Of a stretch of 64,000 bases of DNA, positions 24,831-33,491 are shown one piece after another. How positions within the stretch are numbered: position 1 is the stretch's first letter; each line of letters starts with the position of its first letter. The notes beneath the pieces are model-generated. The model had not been told where the DNA came from. It was given only the letters and a program-made list of their open reading frames with translations, and made no database searches. The position numbers and the translations under genes were made by a program. The stretch comes from Halovenus amylolytica (GTDB lineage Archaea; Halobacteriota; Halobacteria; Halobacteriales; Haloarculaceae): positions 62,001-126,000 of the forward strand of contig SAYS01000009.1 of assembly GCA_004015825.1 (NCBI GenBank). The letters run 5' to 3'.

Positions 24831-25709
24831 TCATACCGGGTACGAGACACTCCAGAGCGACCACTCTGTCAGATCTTTTACCGTGCCGATCTGGAAGACC
24901 TCGTTTGTTCTCTCACCTTCCAGTTGTTCCAGCATATCGTCCATCCCCCGGGCTCTGTACAGCGTTACGGCGTCGAGACTGACGATGGCGATGATCTGTT
25001 TGTAACCGTCCAGCTCGCTCGCACCACTGGGAACGAACCGCGCATCGGGCCGCTCCGCGTTTGGGTCGGGAACGTCTCTCCACTCGTGGATACCCTCGAT
25101 CTCCGGCTCGATATCCGAGAGAAACTGGTGGTCCCCACGTTCGTCGATGACGTCTTCGTAACTCTCGACACTCCCTCGATCGTCGATATCCTGTCTGATA
25201 CGGGACTTCTCGTGGTACAGCTGTCCGGCTGCCTCCCAGTCGTTGGCTGCGACCGCCTCGATGTAGCTCTCGGCAACGCCTTTTGCTCCATCCAGCCCGC
25301 CGGAGAGAAGCTGGCGGCCACCGGTCGCAACGACGGCGAGGCCAGCACCGCCGAGCAACAGTCTGCGACGAGTCAGCCGATCGGTCACGCCCGACCCGTC
25401 CGACTGTCGCTCGTCCTTCGGTAACTCGTCGGAATCCGCCTGGCTCTCGCCATCTGGCGCTCCCGTGGGGCTGTTTGCTGTCGATTTCGAGGAGCTATTG
25501 GCCGACTCACTACTGGGTGATTGATCGTTCGAGCGTGCCTGGCGCTCCAGATACGCCGCTCTTGCCTGGCTGTCCCACTCCTCGTTGAGAGCCGGATTCC
25601 ACCTGTCTGCCTCCCGTTCGCCACCGTCGGGGACCAGCCGACGTACTCCGTGACACCGCTCGCAGCGCGAGTCTGCTGCTGGTGCCCCACAGCGTCTACA
25701 GGGCGTCAT
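24831..25709 (-). CDS. Zinc-ribbon protein with internal membrane anchor and extracytoplasmic domain
   Basis: A 292-residue protein in three parts. Residues 3-20 form a short zinc ribbon (CRRCGAPAADSRCERCHG). A Ser/Asp-rich, probably disordered linker follows to about residue 105. Then a twin-arginine-like sequence TRRRLLLGGAGLAVVATGG provides one membrane helix, and the last 150 residues look like an NTF2-type alpha+beta domain (GAKGVAESYIEAVAANDWEAAGQLYH). The arginine pair is internal, so it more likely anchors the protein than acts as a cleaved Tat signal. The function is unknown. It converges on atpD with a 4-bp gap. Confidence 0.65.
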   Translation of the reverse strand: MTPCRRCGAPAADSRCERCHGVRRLVPDGGEREADRWNPALNEEWDSQARAAYLERQARSNDQSPSSESANSSSKSTANSPTGAPDGESQADSDELPKDERQSDGSGVTDRLTRRRLLLGGAGLAVVATGGRQLLSGGLDGAKGVAESYIEAVAANDWEAAGQLYHEKSRIRQDIDDRGSVESYEDVIDERGDHQFLSDIEPEIEGIHEWRDVPDPNAERPDARFVPSGASELDGYKQIIAIVSLDAVTLYRARGMDDMLEQLEGERTNEVFQIGTVKDLTEWSLWSVSYPV

Positions 25710-25761
25710 GTGCTGGCTGTTACTGCTGGATGCAGTAGAGCTTTTGTATTTTCCCAGACAG

Positions 25762-26940
25762 CTATACACCTTGTCGCATCAGGTGGCTCCGGAGGATGTC
25801 GCTTTCCCGGTTGGCTGTCGCGGGGTTGATCAACAGCACCGTCTCGTCGCCGTCGAAGGCACCGTCGTCGGCGAGTTGTTCGGCCCCACTGATCGCGACG
25901 CCACCGGTCGCACTCGTCGGGACGCCTGCCTTCGCCAGCGAGACAGCGCTTTCGAGTAACTCGTCGTCGGTCACCGTGACTGCGCCGCCGTCGGTGGCAT
26001 CGATCGCCTCGAGTGCGTACCGTCCGCCCGCGGGGTCCGGCACTTCGAGCGGTCCGGAGATCGTGTCCGGGCTGTCGACTGGCACTGGCTCGTCCGATCC
26101 AGTTCTGTGGGCCTCGACAATCGGTGCACAGCCCTCGGGCTGAGCGGCGTACAGCCGCGGGAGCTGTTCGATAGTACTGGTCTGTTGCAGTTCTCGAAAA
26201 CCGCGATAGAGGCCGAGGAGGACAGTACCGTGGCTCGTCGGGTGGACGATCGCGTCCGGGAGATCCTCGAGCCGGCTGAACAGTTCGTAGGCGATCGTTT
26301 TCTGTCCCGCGTGGCGGTAGGGCGTCTCGAATGGGGCCAGCGAGTGCCACTCCTCGTCGCTGTCCTCGAAGGCTTCGACTGCGTCGGGGTACCGGCCGCC
26401 GACGACGTTCATATCGCCACCCTGGACGTTGATCATCGCCTTGTTGGCGAACGTCGATCGCGTGGGGACGAAACTGTGTGAATCGACTCCCGCGCGCGCG
26501 GCGTAGGCGGCTGCCGCCTGTCCCCCGTTGCCGGTCGTCGGCAGTGCGACGTCGGTTGTCCCCTGCTGGCTGGCGGCCGTCACTGCGAGTGCGATCCCGC
26601 GATCGACGACTGCACCGGTCGTGTTCCGCGCCTCGTCTTTGACGAGCACGCGCTCGACACCGAACCGGTCAGCGAGCGATGTGGCCTCGACCGTGGGTGT
26701 CAGTCCTTCACCGATGGTCGTGATCGTCTCCGCCTCGAAGGGAAGAACGCTCGCGAAGCGATCGATACCGACGCCGGAGTCCGGTCCGGATGCGATTGTC
26801 TGGTGAGCCTCGTGCAGGCTGTCCTCGTCGTACACGGGAGCGAGTGCGCCCGCACAGTCTGGACAGCGGTGGCTGTCGACCTCGACCGTACTCTCGCAGT
26901 CCATACACCGCAGCCCGGCAAATCCGTCGGTCGTCTGCAT
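25762..26940 (-). CDS. Threonine-synthase-like protein lacking the PLP lysine
   Basis: A 392-residue fold-type II PLP family protein. It has an N-terminal zinc ribbon (C12, C15, C26, C29), as in archaeal threonine synthases, and the phosphate-binding loop TTGNGGQAAAAYAARAG. The lysine that normally binds PLP, in KDEARNPTGSFKDRG, is replaced: the sequence reads KDEARNTTGAVVDRG, with V112 in place of the lysine (codon GTC). It probably cannot form the usual internal aldimine. It is likely a repurposed paralogue rather than the biosynthetic enzyme. The start MQTTDGF at 26940 was chosen for the zinc ribbon just after it and the divergent neighbour starting 92 bp away. Confidence 0.8.
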   Translation of the reverse strand: MQTTDGFAGLRCMDCESTVEVDSHRCPDCAGALAPVYDEDSLHEAHQTIASGPDSGVGIDRFASVLPFEAETITTIGEGLTPTVEATSLADRFGVERVLVKDEARNTTGAVVDRGIALAVTAASQQGTTDVALPTTGNGGQAAAAYAARAGVDSHSFVPTRSTFANKAMINVQGGDMNVVGGRYPDAVEAFEDSDEEWHSLAPFETPYRHAGQKTIAYELFSRLEDLPDAIVHPTSHGTVLLGLYRGFRELQQTSTIEQLPRLYAAQPEGCAPIVEAHRTGSDEPVPVDSPDTISGPLEVPDPAGGRYALEAIDATDGGAVTVTDDELLESAVSLAKAGVPTSATGGVAISGAEQLADDGAFDGDETVLLINPATANRESDILRSHLMRQGV

Positions 26941-27031
26941 ACCTACCCGTTGGGCTGTGGTCACTAATCCTCGTTGGGTCGTTGTCGGTCGCTCCAGAGC
27001 CATTTTGGTGGTCGAAGCCGACAACTGAGGT

Positions 27032-28294
27032 ATGACCGATGTGATCGTCGCAGGTGCGGGGCTGGCCGGACTCGTCGCGGCCAGACACCTCGCCGCGGAT
27101 GGGGTGCGTGTCCGAGTACTCGAAGCCACAGCCGATGTCGGCGGCCGGGTCAGAAGCGAACAGGTCGACGGCTTTACGCTCGACCGTGGCTTCCAGGTGC
27201 TGTTTACGGCCTATCCTGCCGCCCAGGCCGAACTCGATCTCGACAGCCTGGATCTGCGCTCGTTTCGACCCGGTGCGATTCTCGCCCGCCCCGGCGAGCG
27301 GACGACGCTTGCCGACCCACTCCGTGATCCCAGTGCACTCGTCCCCTCGCTTCTCAATCGCAACGTGACCGTCGCCGACAAACTCCGCATTCTCGCCCTC
27401 CGACGAACACTCGCCCGCAAACCGCTCGCGGAGATCATGGCTGCCGACGACTGTTCGATCGACGAATATCTCCGACGGAAGGGCTTCTCCGGGAAGTTCC
27501 GTCGACGGTTCGCCGCACCATTTTACGGCGGTATTACCCTCGATCGATCGCTCTCCTCCTCACGGCTGGTCTTCGAGTACACCTTCAAGATGCTTTCCGA
27601 GGGCGAGATCGTCGTCCCGGCCGAGGGGATGGGTGCGATTCCCCGACAGCTGGCGAAGACGGCCCGCGAGGCCGGAGCCCGGATCGACACCGGGCGAACA
27701 GTCGACGTCGTCTCACCGGACGGCGATGGCGTGACTGTCGAAACCGACGGCGAGACGATCACTGCCGATGCCGCCGTCGTCGCGACCGACCCGAAAACTG
27801 CCGCCGGGTTGACTGGCTGTGCCGGGATCCCGACCGAGGGCGACGGCTGTGTCACGCAGCATTTCTCGCTGCCGGCCTCGGAGCGACTCGACACAGACCG
27901 GCGACTCCTGCTCAATACGGTCGATGCCCGCCCGAACACGGTGGCACCGATCTCGGAAGTCGCCCCCGAGTGTGCACCGCACGACAGCGAGCTTCTCAGT
28001 GCGACCTTCCTCGGGACACCCGAGGAAACTGACGACGAACTGGCTGCGGAGGTGCGGGAAACACTCGACTCGTGGTATCCCGAGCACGACTTCTCGGAAC
28101 TGGAACTGCTCGAAACCCACAGGATTCCCTTCGCCCAGTTCGCACAGCCGCCCGGATTCAGGAAGCGCTTACCGGACGTCGACGACCCCGACGGCGCGGT
28201 CTATCTCGCGGGGGAGTACACCGAGTGGTCCGCGATTCAGGGCGCGATGGAGAGTGGTCGCCGGGCCGCACAGGCCGCACGTCGTGACCTGTAA
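27032..28294 (+). CDS. FAD-dependent oxidoreductase, phytoene-desaturase/protoporphyrinogen-oxidase-like
   Basis: A 420-residue flavoprotein with a perfect dinucleotide fold at the start ([18 protein letters not shown]), the following acidic strand ([32 protein letters not shown]) and the C-terminal FAD contact ([29 protein letters not shown]). This is the monotopic amine-oxidase/CrtI superfamily. Neighbours do not show a carotenoid or haem pathway, so the substrate is open. It is divergent from the threonine-synthase-like gene with 91 bp between them. Confidence 0.82.
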   Translation: MTDVIVAGAGLAGLVAARHLAADGVRVRVLEATADVGGRVRSEQVDGFTLDRGFQVLFTAYPAAQAELDLDSLDLRSFRPGAILARPGERTTLADPLRDPSALVPSLLNRNVTVADKLRILALRRTLARKPLAEIMAADDCSIDEYLRRKGFSGKFRRRFAAPFYGGITLDRSLSSSRLVFEYTFKMLSEGEIVVPAEGMGAIPRQLAKTAREAGARIDTGRTVDVVSPDGDGVTVETDGETITADAAVVATDPKTAAGLTGCAGIPTEGDGCVTQHFSLPASERLDTDRRLLLNTVDARPNTVAPISEVAPECAPHDSELLSATFLGTPEETDDELAAEVRETLDSWYPEHDFSELELLETHRIPFAQFAQPPGFRKRLPDVDDPDGAVYLAGEYTEWSAIQGAMESGRRAAQAARRDL

Positions 28295-28413
28295 TCTCAT
28301 CCTGATCTGTCCGGAGCTGGGATATATCTGATACAAGTGGCATCTAATTTAAGGAACTTATGTAATAATAAACGATAATAATTATACACTAATATAGAGT
28401 TTATCTAGTACGC

Positions 28414-28800
28414 ATGACCGATAATGAGTTCAGTGAAACAGAGGGGGACGAACCCGTCGGCACAATCCACCTCGACGACGACGAGCTGTACCGTGCGCTC
28501 GCTTCGAGACGGCGGCGCCGATTGCTGTACATGCTGCTCGTCGAAGAGGAGAGTACAGTCCAGAAACTCGCAACTGTCCTTGCGGGCTGGGGTGCGACCG
28601 AGACGGGCCGGATGGCGACACCGGAAGACCGCAGGGATATCCTCACTGCGCTCGAACACCACCACCTCCCACTGCTCGCCGAATCCGATCTGATCACCTA
28701 CGATCGACGGAGTGGCGTCGTATCGCTCGGCCCGGTGGATCAGCCCGTCGCCGACCTGATCTCCCGGAGCGTCGAATCAGAGCGCCAGCAACACTCGTAA
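28414..28800 (+). CDS. DUF7344-type winged-helix protein
   Basis: A 128-residue putative DNA-binding protein. After an acidic lead, residues 24-110 form the DUF7344-type HTH (DDDELYRALASRRRRRLLYMLL, then EHHHLPLLAESDLITYDRRSGVVSLG). Such domains are widespread in haloarchaea as regulators. It ends two bases before the DICT-domain gene, with which it surely forms an operon, so it may be the DNA-binding partner of that sensor. The 119-bp region before it is very AT-rich (28330-28410), with several TATA-like boxes. Confidence 0.78.
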   Translation: MTDNEFSETEGDEPVGTIHLDDDELYRALASRRRRRLLYMLLVEEESTVQKLATVLAGWGATETGRMATPEDRRDILTALEHHHLPLLAESDLITYDRRSGVVSLGPVDQPVADLISRSVESERQQHS

Positions 28801-28802
28801 CG

Positions 28803-29513
28803 ATGTTCGACCCCCTGCTCGCCGAAATCCAGAATCAGGGCCGCCAGTTTACGGTCTACGAAGGGGACGAAGAGAGCGGGATTCCATCCCAGTTCGAGAC
28901 GCATGCAGTGTCCGTTCGTCAGGAAGAGCTTCCGCCAGGTGGCCCTGCGCCGTTCGTCGTTATCGAGCAGGACGGCGAGTTCGCCGGAGCGCTCCCCGTC
29001 GACGAGCTCCAGAAACTGATCGAGCCACCGATCGTCCGCCCGGGAGAACGGACCGACGTTTCGGAGGGGTTCGGCGTCCTCTTCGAGGTGCTCGACGACA
29101 CAGTGTTCACCGCGATGAACCGCAAACAGCTACTCGCAGTCAGCCGCGAGATCGAAGACCGCGCCACTCGCGTCAGGACGGGGACACTCCGGGCGAGTTT
29201 CCAGAACCGATCGCGGCTCGAACCGCAGATCGAACTGTATCGGTATCTCGCCAGCCACACCGATCTCGATATCCACATCTACGGCATCGAGCCGGCCGAC
29301 GCGTCGCCGATTCCCGGCGTCACGTACCACCGGGGAGCGCAACTCGATCGCTACTGGTCGCTCGCCTTCGACGGCGGAGATCACGAGTCACAGAGCTGTG
29401 CACTCGTCGCCCGGGAAACACCGAACGGATACGATGGGTTCTGGACGTACGATCCAGCGCTCGTCGACGAGATTCTGTCGACACTCGCGGACTGTGACGA
29501 TTCCTCGCGCTGA
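28803..29513 (+). CDS. DICT-domain sensory protein
   Basis: A 236-residue soluble protein. The DICT domain, a sensory fold linked to light and two-component signalling in haloarchaea and cyanobacteria, is suggested by the run FSVYEGDEESGI-like start, the LLAVSREIEDRATRVRTGTLRASFQ helix and the DIHIYGIEPADASPIPGVTYHRG strand region. No kinase or output domain is attached. It follows the HTH gene by 2 bp and converges with the MGMT-like gene (1-bp gap). Photolyase lies just beyond, which fits a light-sensing role, though this is only inference. Confidence 0.75.
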   Translation: MFDPLLAEIQNQGRQFTVYEGDEESGIPSQFETHAVSVRQEELPPGGPAPFVVIEQDGEFAGALPVDELQKLIEPPIVRPGERTDVSEGFGVLFEVLDDTVFTAMNRKQLLAVSREIEDRATRVRTGTLRASFQNRSRLEPQIELYRYLASHTDLDIHIYGIEPADASPIPGVTYHRGAQLDRYWSLAFDGGDHESQSCALVARETPNGYDGFWTYDPALVDEILSTLADCDDSSR

Positions 29514-29514
29514 A

Positions 29515-29976
29515 CTAGATTCCTTCTATCAACCGGAGTCGCCGCTCGACGTCCCCGGGGAGTCCACTCGGCCCGTCACCGACCCGATGTGTCGGGATGA
29601 AAATCGGTGCTGGGTTCGATGCCAGGGCGTCGCGGACCGCCTGCCTGTCCTCGCTGTCTTCGGGGTTGTGGCCCGGCACCATCATCGTGATCTGCTCGAC
29701 TGTCGCATCTTCGCCGTAAGGCACCTCCCGGACTTTCTCTAACACTGTCCCCTGATCGGTCGGCATCGTCATCGCGACAGTCACGTCCTCGAAGCTGTCG
29801 TCTGCGCCGTTGAGATAGGCCTCGATCCGGTCCAGCAGTTCGTGCTCGGCGTCCGCGCCGGGATCCGGCTGTTCGGGAAACTCGACGGAGAGCACCCGCC
29901 CCTGGGCGATACCGAACTGGATGTACCTATCGAGATGCTCCGACTCGCGCGCGTAGATTCCGGCGACGTCGCTCAT
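29515..29976 (-). CDS. MGMT-family protein without the alkyl-acceptor cysteine
   Basis: A 153-residue protein with the O6-alkylguanine-DNA alkyltransferase C-domain: VLEKVREVPYGEDATVEQI, the recognition-helix region VRDALASNPAPIFIPTHRV and the terminal LEGI-like segment. The active-site PCHRV is PTHRV here, T129 in place of cysteine. It therefore cannot accept an alkyl group in the normal way and resembles alkyltransferase-like (ATL) proteins, which bind lesions and recruit nucleotide excision repair; known ATLs usually carry Trp or Ala at this site. Start MSDVAGIYARESEHL at 29976. It is divergent from the photolyase gene, 99 bp away. Confidence 0.8.
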   Translation of the reverse strand: MSDVAGIYARESEHLDRYIQFGIAQGRVLSVEFPEQPDPGADAEHELLDRIEAYLNGADDSFEDVTVAMTMPTDQGTVLEKVREVPYGEDATVEQITMMVPGHNPEDSEDRQAVRDALASNPAPIFIPTHRVGDGPSGLPGDVERRLRLIEGI

Positions 29977-30043
29977 GGGAACAGTTCCGTTCTGCCCGGC
30001 TTTGTGTGTGTCGCCACCGGTTCTCGACAGTGATCCGTGGCGG

Positions 30044-30050
30044 AATATAA
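30044..30050 (+). promoter_or_regulatory. TATA-like box for the photolyase gene
   Basis: AATATAA is centred 29 bp before the ATG at 30076. This supports that start over an in-frame GTG at 30037, which would lie upstream of the box. Confidence 0.5.
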
Positions 30051-30075
30051 GTCGCTGCAGACCAACAGTACACCG

Positions 30076-31647
30076 ATGGGTGGCCCTGTTGTCGGGACGA
30101 TTCCCGACCACGACATGACCGACGAGCAGCGTGTTCCCTGGGTACTGGGGACCCAGCTCCACCCCGGAGCCGGCCCCCTCGGCGACACGCCGGCGGACAG
30201 TCGTGTGCTCATGATCGAGGCCCACGCATTCGCGCGGCGCAAGCCCTACCACCACCAGAAACTCACGCTCGTTTTCGCGGCGATGCGCCAGTTCCGCGAG
30301 GAGTTGCGAGAGCAGGGGTACGACGTCGAATATATCGTGGCAGAAACCTTTCGCGACGGGCTTGCGACGTACTTCGGGCGATATCCCGAGGATACGCTCG
30401 TTATGATGCGCTCACCCAGCTATCGGAGTGGGCCGCGGATGGCCGAACTGGTCGCCGACGTCGGCGGAGACCTCGACGTCGTCGAGAACGGGCTGTTCGT
30501 GAGTACGCGACGGTCCTTCGACGAGTGGGCCAACACGACCGACCGCCAGCCGTTCACACACGAGAATTTCTACCGGTGGATGCGCCGCGAGTCCGGCGTT
30601 TTGCTGACTGCCGAGGGCGACCCCGTCGGTGGCGAGTGGAATCTCGACGACGAAAACCAGGAGTTTCCACCCGCCGACTGGGAACCACCGGACCGGTACC
30701 GTCCCGACCACGACGAACTCACGGCCGAGGTGAGCGACTGGGTCGCCACGGAGTTCGATACCTGGGGGCAGCACGAGCCCTTCGAGTGGCCGGTCACCAG
30801 ATCGCAGGCCCGGTCGATGCTCGATCACTTCTGCGAACAGCGATTGCCGGAGTTCGGTCCCTACCAGGACGCGATGCGCAGCGAGGAGTGGGCGATGGCC
30901 CACGCACTGCTCTCGCCGAGTCTCAATCTCGGCTTGCTCCATCCCTGGGAGGCGATCACCGCGATCGAGGGGGCTTTCGAATCAAACGACACGATTTCAC
31001 TCAACTCTGCCGAGGGTGTCATCCGACAGCTTCTGGGCTGGCGGGAGTTCATGCGCCACGTCTACCGTCATTCGATGCCAGAACTGGCGACGGCGAACCA
31101 ACTCGGCGCAGCGCAGGATCTTCCCGGGTTTTACTGGAGTGGCGACACCGAGATGGCCTGTGTCTCCGGCTCTGTCGACGATGTTCACGCACGCGGGTAT
31201 GCTCATCACATCCAGCGTCTGATGGTGCTCGCGAACTTCGCCACGCTGTGGGGTGTCGAGCCAGAGCAGCTAAACGAGTGGTTCCACGCGACCTACGTCG
31301 ACGCCTACCACTGGGTGACGACGCCGAACGTCGTCGAGATGGGCCAGTATGGCCACGGCGTCTTCGCGACGAAGCCATACGTCTCCTCGGCGAACTACAT
31401 CGACCGGATGAGCGATTACTGCGGGGACTGCAACTACTACAAAACGAAGGACACGGGCGAGGGAGCTTGCCCATTCAACGCACTGTACTGGGATTTTCTC
31501 GCACGGAACGAAGACCAGTTACGCTCTAACCATCGGATGGGATTGATGTACAGCCACGTCGATACGAAGCGTGAGAACGGTGACCTGCAGGAGATTCGTG
31601 AGCGCGTCGCAGACCTCCGCAAGCTGGCAGCGGACGGAGAGCTATAA
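30076..31647 (+). CDS. FeS-type (6-4) photolyase / cryptochrome-related protein (PhrB/FeS-BCP family)
   Basis: A 523-residue member of the deoxyribodipyrimidine photolyase-related family. The N-terminal alpha/beta antenna domain precedes the helical FAD domain (NSAEGVIRQLLGWREFMRHVY; ANFATLWGVEPEQLNEWFHATYVDAYHWV). Four cysteines have the spacing of the [4Fe-4S] site known in Agrobacterium PhrB: one in EMACVSG, 87 residues later CGDC, then 13 further on the cysteine in GACPF. It likely repairs (6-4) photoproducts or senses blue light. It is divergent from the MGMT-like gene. Confidence 0.87.
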   Translation: MGGPVVGTIPDHDMTDEQRVPWVLGTQLHPGAGPLGDTPADSRVLMIEAHAFARRKPYHHQKLTLVFAAMRQFREELREQGYDVEYIVAETFRDGLATYFGRYPEDTLVMMRSPSYRSGPRMAELVADVGGDLDVVENGLFVSTRRSFDEWANTTDRQPFTHENFYRWMRRESGVLLTAEGDPVGGEWNLDDENQEFPPADWEPPDRYRPDHDELTAEVSDWVATEFDTWGQHEPFEWPVTRSQARSMLDHFCEQRLPEFGPYQDAMRSEEWAMAHALLSPSLNLGLLHPWEAITAIEGAFESNDTISLNSAEGVIRQLLGWREFMRHVYRHSMPELATANQLGAAQDLPGFYWSGDTEMACVSGSVDDVHARGYAHHIQRLMVLANFATLWGVEPEQLNEWFHATYVDAYHWVTTPNVVEMGQYGHGVFATKPYVSSANYIDRMSDYCGDCNYYKTKDTGEGACPFNALYWDFLARNEDQLRSNHRMGLMYSHVDTKRENGDLQEIRERVADLRKLAADGEL

Positions 31648-31655
31648 CTGACTGC

Positions 31656-32675
31656 TCAGGATCTGAGTACCGACTGCAGTTTGTCGAGAGCAAGATTTCG
31701 ACCCGAAACAGGGAAGGCGACTGTTTTTCCAGCCAATTCCTCCTTCCGTTCCAGCGCGGCCGCGACGCCAGTTGCACACGCCGCTTCCATCAGGACGTGA
31801 TCCTCGGCGAGCATCCGCTCGACGCCATCCCACAGCGCACTGTCCTCGACGAGGACGAACTCGTCCAGTCGCTCGCGCAGTATCTCCGTCGTGACCGCGA
31901 AGGGGACGCTCGTCGCGAGTCCTTCGGCCGTCGTCTCCATCTTCTCGTGTGCCGCCAGCGTTCCCTCCGACCACGCCCGGTGCATCGCCGGTGCGGATGC
32001 GGACTGCACGCCGATCACGTCTGCGTCGGTGAGTTCGCCGACGGTCAGGCAGTACCCCGACGCGCTGGAGCCACCGCCGACTGGTGAGAAGAAGACATCC
32101 ACGTCGGGCAAGTCTTCGACGACTTCGAGCCCGGCGGTGCCGACGCCGGCGACGAGTGTCGGTTCGTTTGCCGAGTGGACGTACCTGTACCCCTCCTCTG
32201 TTGCGAGTTTCTCGGCGTGTTCGCGGGCGTCGTCGAAGGTTTCGCCGTGATGCTCTATCTGGGCTTCGAGACGTTCCATGGCTCGGACCTTTCCAGGGTT
32301 CGCATCTTCGGGGACGCAGATCACCACCGGCACGTCGAACTCCCGGCCGGCGTAGGCGACCGACTGGCCGTGGTTTCCGGTGCTGGCTGCGATCAGTCCC
32401 TGGTCGCGAAACTCCTCGTCGAGTCGTGAGACGAGGGTGACGCCGCCACGGACTTTGAACGCGCCAGTCGGGAGTGTATCCTCCCGTTTGAGATAGACGT
32501 CGGCGTCGAGTTCGGCCGAGAGCCACTCGCAGCGGACGAGTGGCGTTCGGGGGAGGTAGCGCTCGACGATCGGTTTTGCACTGTAGATATCGGCCGTCGT
32601 CGGTGGTGTCAGATCGTGATACGGGAAGACTGTGGTTTCGTCTGGTGATTCGACGGGTTCGTACCGGGCAACCAT
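31656..32675 (-). CDS. Threonine/serine dehydratase-like PLP enzyme
   Basis: A 339-residue fold-type II PLP enzyme. The Schiff-base lysine is present (K74 in TGAFKVRGG), the phosphate/substrate loop ASTGNHGQSVAYAG follows, and the glycine-rich PLP phosphate cup is SPVGGGSSASG. This matches the catalytic domain of threonine deaminase or serine racemase without a C-terminal ACT domain, so it should be a catabolic or non-feedback form rather than IlvA. It faces the photolyase gene tail-to-tail, 8 bp apart. Confidence 0.85.
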   Translation of the reverse strand: MVARYEPVESPDETTVFPYHDLTPPTTADIYSAKPIVERYLPRTPLVRCEWLSAELDADVYLKREDTLPTGAFKVRGGVTLVSRLDEEFRDQGLIAASTGNHGQSVAYAGREFDVPVVICVPEDANPGKVRAMERLEAQIEHHGETFDDAREHAEKLATEEGYRYVHSANEPTLVAGVGTAGLEVVEDLPDVDVFFSPVGGGSSASGYCLTVGELTDADVIGVQSASAPAMHRAWSEGTLAAHEKMETTAEGLATSVPFAVTTEILRERLDEFVLVEDSALWDGVERMLAEDHVLMEAACATGVAAALERKEELAGKTVAFPVSGRNLALDKLQSVLRS

Positions 32676-32767
32676 ACTGGTAGGTGGACGGGGACGGTCT
32701 TAGTTTTCGGGCTGAGGAGTGGATGTCGAATTCAGCGTTGGGAACACCTCGGTCAGTAGCATTCAAT

Positions 32768-32845
32768 ACAGCAAGAAAGCCCCGCCCCTTTCGGTCCCGC
32801 CCAGCCTGGAAAACCACATCGAGCGGACGGGGGCTTTCTTGCTGT
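32768..32845. mobile_element. 78-bp element with perfect 16-bp inverted repeats
   Basis: ACAGCAAGAAAGCCCC (32768-32783) is the exact reverse complement of GGGGCTTTCTTGCTGT (32830-32845). The 46-base interior is C-rich and carries no ORF. The CAAGAAAGCCCCGCCCC-like sequence resembles the GC-rich hairpins at the ends of haloarchaeal IS200/IS605-TnpB elements, so it is probably a minimal remnant or MITE. It lies in the 218-bp spacer between the dehydratase start and the membrane gene end. Confidence 0.6.
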
Positions 32846-32893
32846 TGGAGACGTCGATAGTGGATCAGTCGTGCCCACCTCGGAAGAAATCAA

Positions 32894-33394
32894 TCACGTA
32901 CCAGATTCCAGCATCCGGGAATACAGCCCCCCGCCGAATCCACCGAACACGACTGGAAGCACAAATCCGACGAGTACTGCCGGTGCGAGCAGCTGGGTCC
33001 AGGTAATCGCTGCCACGGTAAAGACAGTGTACACACTCCCGAGGACAGTCCAACCGAGATATCCCAGGACAACCGAACCACCAACCTGAACTGAATTCTC
33101 TCCGTCGTCGGAGATAAACGTCACAACATACCCAGCGGCCACGAGCAGCGCAAGCAATACGACCGTCTGCCCGAGCACTGCAATCTGCACCTCACCACTC
33201 CAGACGGGAAGGTGTGCTCCCATGTGGACGACGAGATACTCACCGAGGCTGTCTGCCCGAACCCAGACGCCTGCGTCGGGATGCAGCCCGAACCGACCCG
33301 ACGCTACGACGACGAGGGCGCCAAGCAGATAGGCTGCTGTGCCGGCGAGTGCGCTGACCCGCAGATCGACGCCGTCGGAGTATCGGCCAGTCAT
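32894..33394 (-). CDS. Unrecognised membrane protein with four predicted helices
   Basis: A 166-residue hydrophobic protein with helices at about residues 12-34, 68-90, 98-125 and 132-160, and a short acidic loop (SDDGENS) between the second and third. There are no catalytic motifs and I do not recognise a family. The ORF is open further upstream, but the ATG at 33394 is preferred because the codons before it are not typical. It is divergent from aroC with about 97 bp between starts. Confidence 0.65.
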   Translation of the reverse strand: MTGRYSDGVDLRVSALAGTAAYLLGALVVVASGRFGLHPDAGVWVRADSLGEYLVVHMGAHLPVWSGEVQIAVLGQTVVLLALLVAAGYVVTFISDDGENSVQVGGSVVLGYLGWTVLGSVYTVFTVAAITWTQLLAPAVLVGFVLPVVFGGFGGGLYSRMLESGT

Positions 33395-33466
33395 AGAGAG
33401 TCGCGGTAGTAGAGAGATGACACGAGCGACCCAAAACAGTTCTGCCAGCGGCCGGAAGTCGTGGCA

Positions 33467-33474
33467 TTTTATTT
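33467..33474 (+). promoter_or_regulatory. TATA-like box for aroC
   Basis: TTTTATTT ends 18 bp before the ATG at 33492 and fits a leaderless or nearly leaderless transcript. Confidence 0.45.
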
Positions 33475-33491
33475 GTCCGGACACCTCGGGT

